A stretch of DNA of 20,991 bases, taken from positions 3,613 through 24,603 of IMG/VR virus record IMGVR_UViG_3300030110_003233. One strand, 5' to 3'. This DNA is from a virus. Position numbers and translations under genes: made by a program. The notes below the pieces were generated by a model. That model was not told the origin of the DNA. It saw only the letters and a list, made by a program, of their open reading frames with translations, and made no database searches. Of the stretch, positions 5,407 to 12,797 are shown piece after piece (the first letter of the stretch is position 1; each line of letters opens with the position of its first letter).

Positions 5407-5664
5407 ATGCTTGGCTACCACCACACCAGCCTTAACTTGTTCGAAGCTTTCGAGCGTCATCAAGATGAGCTTCAATCACGTAACAGCCTGTTAGCTCTTG
5501 ACGCCGCGCCAAGTCACACCTTTTACGTCGAGGCATTCTTTAACGGCAATCCTGAATGGACTGAGTACGCCTACGACGAACGTGAGCTTCAAAACCTCAA
5601 AAATGACGCTATCGACTCTGGCTGTACTTTTACTGTTCGCCTAGAGGACGACGACAATGCCTGA
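5407..5664 (+). CDS. Hypothetical acidic protein, 85 aa
   Basis: I do not recognise it. It has two parts: a helical N-terminus (TSLNLFEAFERHQDELQSRN) and a C-terminal alpha/beta piece (THTFYVEAFFNG-like strand, then DERELQNLKNDAIDSGCTFT and an acidic end EDDDNA). The second half reads like a small beta-alpha-beta unit. The start lies 12 bp after the terminator T-tract. The AT-rich TTTAATA just before the ATG could be a -10, which would make the message nearly leaderless; this is speculative. The 3' end overlaps the next gene by 8 bp, so the two are probably coupled. Confidence 0.6.
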   Translation: MLGYHHTSLNLFEAFERHQDELQSRNSLLALDAAPSHTFYVEAFFNGNPEWTEYAYDERELQNLKNDAIDSGCTFTVRLEDDDNA

Positions 5665-5902
5665 ATTAAACGACAGTCAACTTGACAACTTATGTTCTGC
5701 CATGTGGCACATCGCAAGCTCATTAAAAAGCATAGAGCTAAACCTAGAAGCTCTTAATAGCCATAGCTCTGCGTTAAGCGACATCAGCCTTTCTTTAGAA
5801 GCTTTTTCGCCTGCTTTTTCAGAAACGCACCCTAAAGGCAGGTTTGGTCGCTTAGTTGAATTGTTAGAAGAAGCGGAGTACATGAAACGACAAAAACCGT
5901 AA
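5657..5902 (+). CDS. Hypothetical helical protein, 81 aa
   Basis: Unrecognised. It is predicted to be almost wholly helical, with regular Leu/Ile spacing (LDNLCSAMWHIASSLKSIEL, NLEALNSHSSALSDISLSLEAF) and a C-terminal amphipathic helix (LVELLEEAEYMKRQ), so a small coiled-coil oligomer is plausible. It overlaps the preceding gene by 8 bp. After its stop the -1 frame stays open for another 42 codons with protein-like composition, described separately. The phage-genome position suggests an accessory early protein. No function can be given. Confidence 0.6.
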   Translation: MPELNDSQLDNLCSAMWHIASSLKSIELNLEALNSHSSALSDISLSLEAFSPAFSETHPKGRFGRLVELLEEAEYMKRQKP

Positions 5903-6059
5903 TTATTCCCGTCGGGGCGCCTGATGCCCAGTCTCTTCCAGGGCTGAAAGCCATACAACACCCACCCCCGTGGGAAAAGCAGGGCGGGCCTGATGTCCCG
6001 ATCAATACCCCGACAACTAAAAATTAATTAACTACTACTGTTTTTTTATTTTCAAAACC
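5903..6059. other. 157-bp gap with a short direct repeat and hairpins
   Basis: No start-to-stop gene is visible on either strand. The gap contains an imperfect direct repeat, GCCTGATGCCC (5919-5929) and GCCTGATGTCC (5988-5998), and a CCCAC-CCC-GTGGG hairpin (5971-5983). Near the next gene comes an AT-rich end with TTAATTAA and a T7 tract. One frame is open from 5860 to about 6028 but lacks a normal start codon. Confidence 0.5.
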
Positions 6060-6476
6060 ATGGCTTTTTTCTTTTACAAGGATTTGTTGCATGTAACACC
6101 TGCTGCCCAAAAAGCTTGGCTTTACATCTTTAGCTCTTGGGATCTTCACAATGAAGACGGCAGCGAAATTTTAGAAACTGAATGGTGTGATGGCTTTTAC
6201 CCTGTTTTGGCATATGCCACTGCCTGGAAACCAAAAGAAAATGAAACTCCTGCCTATATGATTGTTGACGATTGTGAAGGTGCTTTTTGGATTCTTCATT
6301 CGCAGGGCGAAGTTAAGACATTGCTTTTTTGCCAAGACAAACGGCCAAGCGCCGAGTATGCGCGGCAGCGAGTTGTGAAAATAGATTCTGAAGCCTTTGC
6401 AGGTAATTGGGTTGAAACAGCGCATCCCTTGGACTTGGACGGAGCAATGCCCCCCAGATTTGTTTGTGGCGGTTGA
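6060..6476 (+). CDS. Hypothetical protein, 138 aa
   Basis: No family recognised. The product is rich in aromatic and acidic residues (FFFYKDLLHV, WLYIFSSWDLHNEDG, TEWCDGFYPVLAYATAW, AFWILHSQGEVK). This pattern suggests a compact alpha/beta domain, cytoplasmic, without signal or membrane segments. The acidic, aromatic surface is reminiscent of small phage proteins that bind host partners, but that is only an analogy. The ATG lies after a T-rich stretch without a Shine-Dalgarno sequence. One base separates its stop from the next start, so it heads a small run of genes leading into the terminase. Confidence 0.65.
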   Translation: MAFFFYKDLLHVTPAAQKAWLYIFSSWDLHNEDGSEILETEWCDGFYPVLAYATAWKPKENETPAYMIVDDCEGAFWILHSQGEVKTLLFCQDKRPSAEYARQRVVKIDSEAFAGNWVETAHPLDLDGAMPPRFVCGG

Positions 6477-6477
6477 A

Positions 6478-6645
6478 ATGACTCAAGACGATTCCCTTCG
6501 CGCCAAAGCGCGTCAAAATACGCTCCGTGCCTTCCTTTCTTATGAAGCCAAGCTCAAGCTCGCTTATGCCCGCAGCCAGAATCCGAAACCTCGAAGACGG
6601 CACAGTGCAAATAAGCCTCGGGGCGCTGAAGGGCTATGTGAGTAG
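6478..6645 (+). CDS. Hypothetical small helical protein, 55 aa
   Basis: Begins MTQDDSLRAKARQNTLRAFL and continues with SYEAKLKLAYARSQNPKPRR. The first 35 residues make a convincing charged amphipathic helix. The last 20 are basic and lie over the start of the next frame. The gene begins 2 bp after the previous stop. It overlaps the 51-aa frame at 6566 by 80 bp in the +1 frame. It may be a real small gene, or the two frames may be halves of one protein separated by a frameshift. Confidence 0.45.
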   Translation: MTQDDSLRAKARQNTLRAFLSYEAKLKLAYARSQNPKPRRRHSANKPRGAEGLCE

Positions 6646-6721
6646 CCACCACCTAATCACTCCCAAGATTTATCAGATGCAAGAGGCTTACCGGAAAGCC
6701 CATCCACACCTTGATCTTTGA
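6566..6721 (+). CDS. Hypothetical small protein, 51 aa
   Basis: From the ATG at 6566: MPAARIRNLEDGTVQISLGA, then LKGYVSSHHLITPKIYQMQE and AYRKAHPHLDL. A short beta hairpin followed by helices is likely. I prefer this start to the ATG at 6527, because the extra residues there are Ser-rich and out of character. It ends 36 bp before the small terminase gene. It overlaps the preceding frame by 80 bp. A position just before terminase is common for small unnamed phage genes. No function is assigned. Confidence 0.5.
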   Translation: MPAARIRNLEDGTVQISLGALKGYVSSHHLITPKIYQMQEAYRKAHPHLDL

Positions 6722-6739
6722 CCGACCATCTTTTGTTTC

Positions 6740-6756
6740 CCCTGTTAACTTCAGGG
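6740..6756 (+). other. Hairpin touching the small-terminase start codon
   Basis: CCCTG (6740-6744), a 7-nt loop and CAGGG (6752-6756) form an inverted repeat that ends one base before the ATG at 6758. It could limit ribosome access to the terminase message. A similar arrangement precedes the scaffold gene. Confidence 0.35.
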
Positions 6757-6757
6757 C

Positions 6758-7078
6758 ATGGCTAAATCCACTAACGCGGAGATGGAGCACAGGGTTTCAA
6801 CTGTGTATGGCTTGTTTATCAAGTCATATTCCCGCTTTGAAATTTTGCAATATGCAGCCGAGCAGTGGGGTGTTAGCGAAAGAACTGCTGATATCTACAT
6901 GCAGCGGGCTCGCCTGTTAATTCAAAAAGACTCAGAGATTGAACGCCCTGAATGGTTAGCTGCTGCAATTGCACGCCTTGTTAAATATGAACAGAAGGCA
7001 GGGCGTGACGAAAATTTGCAGGTTGCAATCAAGGCTCTTGAGACTCAAGCCAAGCTCCTTCGCTTCGACATGAACTGA
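6758..7078 (+). CDS. terS: Terminase small subunit
   Basis: A 106-aa helical protein immediately before the large terminase. The N-terminal region has an HTH (residues about 18-52: GLFIKSYSRFEILQYAAEQW then GVSERTADIYMQRARLLI), the usual DNA-recognition domain of small terminases that bind the packaging site. The C-terminal half (RLVKYEQKAGRDENLQVAIK and ALETQAKLLRF) is the helical oligomerisation region that builds the ring. Its TGA overlaps the large-subunit ATG (TGATG), giving coupled translation. Length is normal for the shorter members of the family. Identity rests on the HTH and on position. Confidence 0.85.
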   Translation: MAKSTNAEMEHRVSTVYGLFIKSYSRFEILQYAAEQWGVSERTADIYMQRARLLIQKDSEIERPEWLAAAIARLVKYEQKAGRDENLQVAIKALETQAKLLRFDMN

Positions 7079-8424
7079 TGCCGTTGCTGACTGGTCTTTG
7101 CGAACCGACACGGCTCCTTGCATTTGCTGAGCCACCAGACCAAAAAGCAACCGAAGATATTCTCAACAGAATCAGGGCAGATTTACACCCTGGGCAGCGT
7201 CAGTTTGTAGACGACCAAAGCACCGAAATCATCGGTGTCTCTGCTGGGTATGGCGCAGGTAAGACGCGGGCCTTGTGTGCCAAAGCTGTATTCATGGCCG
7301 CGGCCAACCAAGGCTTTACAGGCTGCGTCATGGAGCCAACTGGGCCTTTAATTCGCGACATCTGGCAAACAGACTTTGAAAATTTTTTGGAGGAGTATGA
7401 AGTCCCTTACACCTTCCGAGCATCGCCGCTTCCTGAATACACACTGCACCTAGAAAAAGACACCAAGTTGCTTTGCCGCAGTTTTGAGAACTGGCAAAGA
7501 ATCATTGGCTCTAATTTTTCGCACATTCTTGCCGACGAAGTAGATGTTGTTTCGCCTGGCATTGCGAACAAAGCATTCCCCAAAATCCTTGGCCGTCTTC
7601 GCGCCGGGAACGTTCGACAATTCGCTGCGGTGTCAACGCCTGAGGGCTTCCGCTGGATGTGGAACACGTTCGGCACAGAAGAGGCACAACAGCGCCCTGA
7701 TCGGAAGCTGATTAAAATGCGATCGGTGGATAATCCCCACCTCCCAAAAGACTTCATCGAACGTCTCGAAGCCAATTACGATCCCAGCCTGTTGAAGGCG
7801 TATTTGCTTGGAGAGTTCACGAACCTGACAACCGGTCAGGTTTATGACCGTTTTGATCGCGCCAAACATGTAATCACCGATATTCCTGATGTCAGCAACG
7901 AGCCCCTTCGCGTCGGCGTTGACTTCAATATCGGGAACATGTCAGCAGTTATCGGTGTTCGTCTTGGGAACAACCTTCTCCTGATCGACGAGATCAGCGG
8001 TGCGCATGACACCGACGCCATGGCCCAAGAAATACAACGACGTGCTCAAGGACGCCAGGTTTACGTCTACCCTGACGCATCTGGCGGAAATAGAAGCACG
8101 AACGCCTCGCGAACTGACATCCAGATCCTTGAGTCCTATGGCTTCAGCAATCAATCGCCAAAGGCCAACCCTCCCGTCCGCGATCGGGTGGCTTCTGTTC
8201 AAGCTTTGTTGGAAAACGGAAAGGGCGAAGTCAGGTTGCAGGTCGCCGCAAATTGCAAACGAACGATCGAATGTTTAGAGCTGCAGAGCTATACCGAGGC
8301 CGGTGATCCTGATAAAGATGCGGGGTATGATCACATGAATGACGCTCTTGGTTATCTTGTCTACCGCGATTTCAGCATGATTCATGCTCGCGCTGGCCGA
8401 GGCACTGGCATCAGGCTTTACTAA
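7078..8424 (+). CDS. terL: Terminase large subunit
   Basis: The packaging motor and headful or site-specific nuclease, 448 aa. The ATPase domain has Walker A GYGAGKT (57-63), Walker B HILADEVD with D153-E154, and a coupling motif VSTPEG (S186-T187). The RNase-H-like nuclease domain has its three acidic positions: VGVDFNIG (D282), YPDASG (D333) and YDHMNDALGY (D418, with D422 nearby). All key residues are present, so the enzyme should be active. It works with the small subunit upstream and the portal downstream to translocate DNA into proheads and cut concatemers. The length is typical. A phylogeny of this protein would predict the type of DNA ends; the sequence alone does not. Confidence 0.95.
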   Translation: MPLLTGLCEPTRLLAFAEPPDQKATEDILNRIRADLHPGQRQFVDDQSTEIIGVSAGYGAGKTRALCAKAVFMAAANQGFTGCVMEPTGPLIRDIWQTDFENFLEEYEVPYTFRASPLPEYTLHLEKDTKLLCRSFENWQRIIGSNFSHILADEVDVVSPGIANKAFPKILGRLRAGNVRQFAAVSTPEGFRWMWNTFGTEEAQQRPDRKLIKMRSVDNPHLPKDFIERLEANYDPSLLKAYLLGEFTNLTTGQVYDRFDRAKHVITDIPDVSNEPLRVGVDFNIGNMSAVIGVRLGNNLLLIDEISGAHDTDAMAQEIQRRAQGRQVYVYPDASGGNRSTNASRTDIQILESYGFSNQSPKANPPVRDRVASVQALLENGKGEVRLQVAANCKRTIECLELQSYTEAGDPDKDAGYDHMNDALGYLVYRDFSMIHARAGRGTGIRLY

Positions 8425-8451
8425 ACTGACGGCATCGGGCGGGATTTAACT

Positions 8452-9885
8452 GTGTATTCAGGCTTTTCTGGTGGTCGCCAACGTGTTGGCAACGTTACGA
8501 CGGTAGATAGCCCGAACACAGCTTGGGCAAACATGGAGCCCCACTGGGAACTGTTAGAAGCATTGCAGGGTGGGACGTTTGCAATAAGAAAAGGCCATAG
8601 AAAATATCTTCCGCAGGAGCCCAGAGAGCAAGATTCCAGCTACGACGTCAGGCTCCAGCGATCCGTTTGTTCTCCTTTCACAATTCGAATCGAGCGGATG
8701 TTGGCGGGCATGTTGACCCGCAAACCGGTCAGGCTTGACGACGTAACTGATCAAATTCGCGAGCAATTATTTGACGTTGATTTGCAGGGCAACGACCTAC
8801 AAAGCTGGCTTTTTTCTACATCAAGGATTTGCCTGAGGTACGGTCACGTCGGTGTCCTTGTTGATGCGCCCAAGGCTGGCGAAGACGGAAGGCCATATTG
8901 GATTGCGATTTCTCCTCGCGACATCATTGGCTGGCGTTCAGAACTTAAAGACGGTAAACAAGAGCTGACGCAGCTTCGTCTTTCTGAAAAGATCATCGTG
9001 CCCGATGGATTGTATGGCGAAAAGCAAGTTGAACAAGTACGTGTTTTGACTCCTGGCGCATTTGAAATTTTTCAAAAAGATCAAAAAGGTGACTTCCGTG
9101 TTGTTGATGAAGGCACGACAAGTTTGAGCGAGATCCCGTTCAGCGTTGCCTATTCAAACCGAATTGGCGTTTTGGAGTCGTTCCCACCGTTGGCCGATAT
9201 TGCAGAGTTGAACCTGCAGCACTATCAAGTGCAATCTGATCTTGGGAATCAATTGCACATCAGCGCAGTACCGATGCTTGCGTTGTTTGGCTTCCCGCAG
9301 TCTGCTGAAGAGATCAGTGCCGGTCCCGGAGAAGCTTTTGCACTCCCCTCAGATGCAAGGGCCGAATATGTAGAACCGGCTGGCAATAGCTACGACGCGC
9401 AGTTTCGCAGGCTTGAACAAATCGAGTCGCAGATCAACGAGTTGGGTTTAGCTGCTGTGGTGGGCGCAAAACTTGTGGGTGAGACGGCCGAGGCTAAGCG
9501 CATAGATCGCAGTCAAGGCGATGCAACGATGATGCAAGTGGCTATGCAGATGCAAGACATGATCGACAACTGCTTGCGGTTCCATGCTGATTATCTGCAG
9601 GAGTCACAAGCTGGCAGCAGCCTTGTCAATCGTGACTTTATGGGCGCAAGGCTTGAGCCACAAGAGATTCAAGCGTTGTTGCAGCTTTACACCGCTGGCA
9701 CGGTGACACAAGAAACGTTGCTGTTACAGCTTGAAGCGGGCGAAGTGCTTGGCGATGATTTTGATGTTGAGGCCGAGCTTGAGGCAACGCAGGCTGGCGG
9801 ATTACTTGAAACACCGCAGCCAGTTCCGCAGCAAGAGGTCACAATGCCTGAAGGTGAACCGGAGGTAACCGATGGGGTGGCTTGA
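8452..9885 (+). CDS. Portal protein (DUF4055-type)
   Basis: A 477-aa protein directly after the large terminase, starting with GTG at 8452. It shows features of the DUF4055 portal group: an N-terminal W-x-x-L/ALQGG region, KYLPQEPREQDSSYDVRLQR, then PFTIRIERMLAGMLTRKPVR and a late helical wing/crown. Twelve copies would form the vertex channel for DNA packaging and tail attachment. The C-terminus (after about residue 440) is acidic and Gln/Glu/Pro-rich, common for portal tails inside the head. The last 14 bp overlap the next small gene. The family assignment is from memory of the pattern. The portal function is well supported by size and order. Confidence 0.88.
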   Translation: MYSGFSGGRQRVGNVTTVDSPNTAWANMEPHWELLEALQGGTFAIRKGHRKYLPQEPREQDSSYDVRLQRSVCSPFTIRIERMLAGMLTRKPVRLDDVTDQIREQLFDVDLQGNDLQSWLFSTSRICLRYGHVGVLVDAPKAGEDGRPYWIAISPRDIIGWRSELKDGKQELTQLRLSEKIIVPDGLYGEKQVEQVRVLTPGAFEIFQKDQKGDFRVVDEGTTSLSEIPFSVAYSNRIGVLESFPPLADIAELNLQHYQVQSDLGNQLHISAVPMLALFGFPQSAEEISAGPGEAFALPSDARAEYVEPAGNSYDAQFRRLEQIESQINELGLAAVVGAKLVGETAEAKRIDRSQGDATMMQVAMQMQDMIDNCLRFHADYLQESQAGSSLVNRDFMGARLEPQEIQALLQLYTAGTVTQETLLLQLEAGEVLGDDFDVEAELEATQAGGLLETPQPVPQQEVTMPEGEPEVTDGVA

Positions 9886-10168
9886 TGATTTGCGCAGACC
9901 AAAGGCAGAACAACCATCAGAGCAACCATCAAGTCGAGATTTCTTTTATTCGCATGACAGGCTTGCCAATCAATATTTTGCAGTCATCAGACTGACGTGG
10001 TATTTGGACGGCAAGGTTTGCGCCGTGACCGAAAGCAGTATTGCGACTTATGACAAAGATGTGGTGGAAGAATTTACGTCAATCTTGGATAACGCCTTAA
10101 AGCTTGGCGCTGATGCTTCTGTTGTTTGCATAGAAGAACCTCAAGCCCTTGGCATCTATGAAAAATGA
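9872..10168 (+). CDS. Hypothetical protein between portal and MuF, 98 aa
   Basis: Not recognised. After a charged, disordered start (DLRRPKAEQPSEQPSSRD), residues 25-98 look like a small alpha/beta fold: QYFAVIRLTWYLDGKVCAVT, SSIATYDKDVVEEFTSILDN, then ALKLGADASVVCIEEP. The 5' end overlaps the portal gene by 14 bp and the 3' end overlaps the MuF gene by 4 bp (ATGA), so it is translated with both. A role in head assembly is suggested by position only. Confidence 0.65.
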   Translation: MGWLDDLRRPKAEQPSEQPSSRDFFYSHDRLANQYFAVIRLTWYLDGKVCAVTESSIATYDKDVVEEFTSILDNALKLGADASVVCIEEPQALGIYEK

Positions 10169-12375
10169 GCACACCCGCCGAGCTTTACCGCAATGCCATC
10201 GACCTCAACCGCTATAGCAACAGCGTTGCTAAGCGGATCATCGTTTCATACAACGATTTACTTGTGGATACTGCTCAGCGCCTTGCTGGGCTTGATGCTG
10301 TTTCTGCGCCTGCAAAAGCTGCACGGTTAAGGGCCACGTTGGGCCAATTAAAAACATCCCTCAACGAGTGGGCGTCAAACAGCACGGCTTTGTCTGTGCG
10401 AGAGCTGGAAGAATTGGCAGGCGTTCAAGCTGGCTTTGTTGAAGAACAGCTAAGGGAAGCAATACCGCTTGAATTTCGCAATCAAGTCCGATCAGTTGAG
10501 ATTAGCCCGCGTTTCGCTGAGGCTGTAGCAACAGCAGATCCAACACAACAGGGGATCGTCTCACTTAGCGACGATTTAGAGGCCGCCGTAAAAGGGGCCA
10601 AAGATGTGGTCAGGGTCACGGTTGCTGATGGGGTGACGATGACGCTGCCTAACGGTCAGGTCTTAAAAAACTCGTTTGCAAACATGGCCCAAAAGGAGGC
10701 CGCGTTTTTTGGCCAAGCAGTTCGCAATGGGTTTTTAACGGGTGAGTCAACAGACTCAATTATTAGAAGGCTCAAAGGTCGCTTGACTGAAGGAGACGCT
10801 GGGCCTATTTCTCAGATCCTTCGTGCCGGTGGTGAGTCAACTGTTCGTGCCAATAATCAAATTCGCACGCTTGTCCGCACCAGTGTGAATCAAGTAGCCA
10901 ACGCGGCGAGCATGAAAGCTTATGAGGCCAACCAAGACATCACGACAAAGTATCGATACACAGCAACTCTGGACAGCAGGACTTCCCCTGTTTGTAGAGC
11001 CTTGGATGGTACGGAGCACCCTTACGGCAAAGGGCCAATCCCACCACAGCATTTCAACTGCAGATCAACCACAGTTCCAATTGTTGATTATGAAAAGCTT
11101 GGTTTTGATCCACCGCCACCAAGCAAATTAGGCAGGCCAGGTGGGGACAAAAACATTCCAAATGGCGAGAACTATGGCCCATGGCTGAAGCGGCAGCCGA
11201 AGGCTGTGCAGGAAAAAGTGCTTGGCGATCAAGGTCAGGTCGGTTACTTCAATGCGTTGTCGCGCAAGTACGGCCCTGATGGAGCGATCCGGCGTTTTGT
11301 GCGTGAGGACGGATCAGAGAAAACAATTGAAGATTTAAAGAGGGCTTATGGCGATCCATCAAAGATCAAAGCAAAGCCAAAAGCTAAACCCAAACCAAAG
11401 GTTGCACCTAAACCCAAGCCACAGCCTGCTCCTAAGCCTCAAACAACTAAACAGCTTCAGGCACAGCTTGACGAAGCTAAGAAAAATACTGCCAAAGCAA
11501 AAGCAGCGGCTGACACGGCCAAAGCAAAAGCTAAAAACTTAGAACAAGAACTAAAAGAAACACTGAAACCGCAAGCGAGCGCCCCTTTGGCTGCTTCTGA
11601 GAAACGGTTGGCAACATTGCAAACTGAGTTAAAAAACCTTACGCCAGAGCTAGTCAAAGCCAAGCCATCTAAAGACGTATTAACGAAATACAAGAAAGTA
11701 TCTGCAGAGCTGCAGGAGTTAAAAGCAAAAGTACAAGCTGATGCGAGCGTAAAAGCATCGAAAGAAGGCAGAATCAAATATCAAAAGGTCTTGAAAGAGC
11801 AATCAAAAACGTATAAATCAACAACAGCACCTAAAGAAGAAATTGAAGCATGGTCTGGTCGTGACTTCCGCAAGATGCGTGCGGAACAGTTCAAGATGGC
11901 CAAAGAGCAAGGCGTTGGGCTTAACTACTACGAAGATTTTCAGGTGTCTGTTTATGAGAAGACACCAAAAGGGTTAAGAAATAAAATTGCCAAGATGGAA
12001 GGATATTTAGAAGGCGGGCCCAAATATGAAGGCGTCGTAAAACGTGGAATGAATATGGATAACAATAGGCTGGAGCAGCTTGTCAAAGGAATTGAGTCAG
12101 GCAACGAGACCTTAGCGATGGAAAGCTGGACCAAGAATCCAACGTTGAAGCGAGAGTTTCTTAATGGCAACAATAATGAAGTTATTTTGTCTATGAAAAA
12201 CAAACGTGGTGTTGACATTTCAGGCGATGTTAAGAGCATATTTGAGGAAGAAGGCGAGGTCTTACAGCCTGCTGGTGCTAAATACAAAATCAAGAGCCAG
12301 AGGAAGGAGGAGATTGACGAATACAAAACCTCCCAGGGGGTGTATCGTTGGTTTATTGAGATAGAACAGCTTTGA
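10165..12375 (+). CDS. MuF-type head protein fused to an ADP-ribosyltransferase-like domain
   Basis: A 736-aa protein with three parts. Residues about 1-310 are a phage Mu gpF/SPP1 gp7-type minor head domain ending in the hallmark LDSRTSPVC (C277)...PPQHFNCR (H296, C299, R300). Residues about 400-560 are a Lys/Pro/Ala-rich linker (KAKPKAKPKPK) and coiled coil. Residues about 570-736 resemble an R-S-E class ADP-ribosyltransferase: GVVKRGM (R627), MESWTKN (S654-W-T656) and EEEGEVLQPAGAKYKI, giving E696-x-E698 before the typical 'VL-P-G-y-I' strand. This matches the known MuF-linked polymorphic toxins of temperate phages. MuF proteins are packaged in the head and can enter the cell with DNA, so the domain may act on a host protein, as T4 Alt does. 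The catalytic set looks intact; activity and target are inferred. Confidence 0.85.
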   Translation: MSTPAELYRNAIDLNRYSNSVAKRIIVSYNDLLVDTAQRLAGLDAVSAPAKAARLRATLGQLKTSLNEWASNSTALSVRELEELAGVQAGFVEEQLREAIPLEFRNQVRSVEISPRFAEAVATADPTQQGIVSLSDDLEAAVKGAKDVVRVTVADGVTMTLPNGQVLKNSFANMAQKEAAFFGQAVRNGFLTGESTDSIIRRLKGRLTEGDAGPISQILRAGGESTVRANNQIRTLVRTSVNQVANAASMKAYEANQDITTKYRYTATLDSRTSPVCRALDGTEHPYGKGPIPPQHFNCRSTTVPIVDYEKLGFDPPPPSKLGRPGGDKNIPNGENYGPWLKRQPKAVQEKVLGDQGQVGYFNALSRKYGPDGAIRRFVREDGSEKTIEDLKRAYGDPSKIKAKPKAKPKPKVAPKPKPQPAPKPQTTKQLQAQLDEAKKNTAKAKAAADTAKAKAKNLEQELKETLKPQASAPLAASEKRLATLQTELKNLTPELVKAKPSKDVLTKYKKVSAELQELKAKVQADASVKASKEGRIKYQKVLKEQSKTYKSTTAPKEEIEAWSGRDFRKMRAEQFKMAKEQGVGLNYYEDFQVSVYEKTPKGLRNKIAKMEGYLEGGPKYEGVVKRGMNMDNNRLEQLVKGIESGNETLAMESWTKNPTLKREFLNGNNNEVILSMKNKRGVDISGDVKSIFEEEGEVLQPAGAKYKIKSQRKEEIDEYKTSQGVYRWFIEIEQL

Positions 12376-12554
12376 TGGCTGAGGAGTCACGCGACGACAG
12401 GTTTGGCATGTCCCTCGAGATGGGGAAGGTCGATCCTGACTTCATGCCTGAGCTGACGGCTGAAGACCCAGATTTTATGGAAAAGTTCGCAGCAGCAAAC
12501 GGCATCAAGTTTGTTGACGACACAAAAAAACCTAAGAAGCCTGCTGTTGATTGA
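12375..12554 (+). CDS. Small acidic protein following the MuF fusion, 59 aa
   Basis: The ATG at 12375 overlaps the MuF stop (TGATG), so it is tightly coupled to that gene. A TTG one codon earlier is less likely. The peptide is acidic, with a repeated motif DPDFMPELTAEDPDFMEKF and a Lys/Pro-rich end. It has no recognisable domain. Three readings are possible: an immunity or antitoxin peptide for the upstream ADP-ribosyltransferase-like domain, a chaperone for head loading, or an unrelated head-region peptide. Only the coupling and acidity speak for the first. Confidence 0.55.
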   Translation: MAEESRDDRFGMSLEMGKVDPDFMPELTAEDPDFMEKFAAANGIKFVDDTKKPKKPAVD

Positions 12555-12606
12555 ACCGTGCTGCTGCAAGGGTTAGCCTAGAATCAGCTCAAACGCCTCA
12601 ATTCAA

Positions 12607-12720
12607 GTGGCAAAGCTTCATAGCAGATTTCAACTTACGCTTCCGGGCGAAGAGAAGAAGGCCAAACCTGCAGCTAAAAAAGCTGTAGCCAAGAAAGCAG
12701 AAGCTAAGGAGGAATCCTGA
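12607..12720 (+). CDS. Lys/Ala-rich mini-protein, 37 aa
   Basis: Starts with GTG at 12607: MAKLHSRFQLTLPGEEKKAK, then a histone-H1-like run of Ala/Lys (PAAKKAVAKKAEAKEES). It is too short for domain detection. Its stop overlaps the next start (TGATG), showing it is part of a chain of translated mini-genes. The basic, Ala-rich tail is similar to nucleic-acid condensing peptides. A role inside the head is possible, but this is inference from composition. The 52 bp before it show nothing beyond a TAGAAT that could be a -10. Confidence 0.5.
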   Translation: MAKLHSRFQLTLPGEEKKAKPAAKKAVAKKAEAKEES

Positions 12721-12797
12721 TGCCTCGTTATTCCGGACCCAAAAAGCCCCAGACGACTGCTTCTAAAAAGAAGAAAAAAGGAGGCAAGAAAAAGTGA
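12720..12797 (+). CDS. Very basic mini-protein, 25 aa
   Basis: MPRYSGPKKPQTTASKKKKK followed by GGKKK. It begins on the stop of the preceding mini-gene and overlaps the start of the next (GTGA). Twelve of 25 residues are Lys or Arg. The precise start/stop overlaps on both sides are the main argument that it is translated. It may bind DNA or a capsid surface. It could also be a mere translational bridge. Confidence 0.45.
   Translation: MPRYSGPKKPQTTASKKKKKGGKKK

Noticed and set aside
11457-11777. Minus-strand 106-aa frame rich in Ala/Phe/Ser
   Set aside because: It is the antisense of the Lys/Ala coiled coil in the MuF protein; codon bias produces such long open antisense frames.
11952-12326. 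Minus-strand 124-aa frame opposite the transferase domain, considered as an antitoxin
   Set aside because: It has Ser/Leu-rich antisense composition, no start context, and lies entirely against a well-supported domain.
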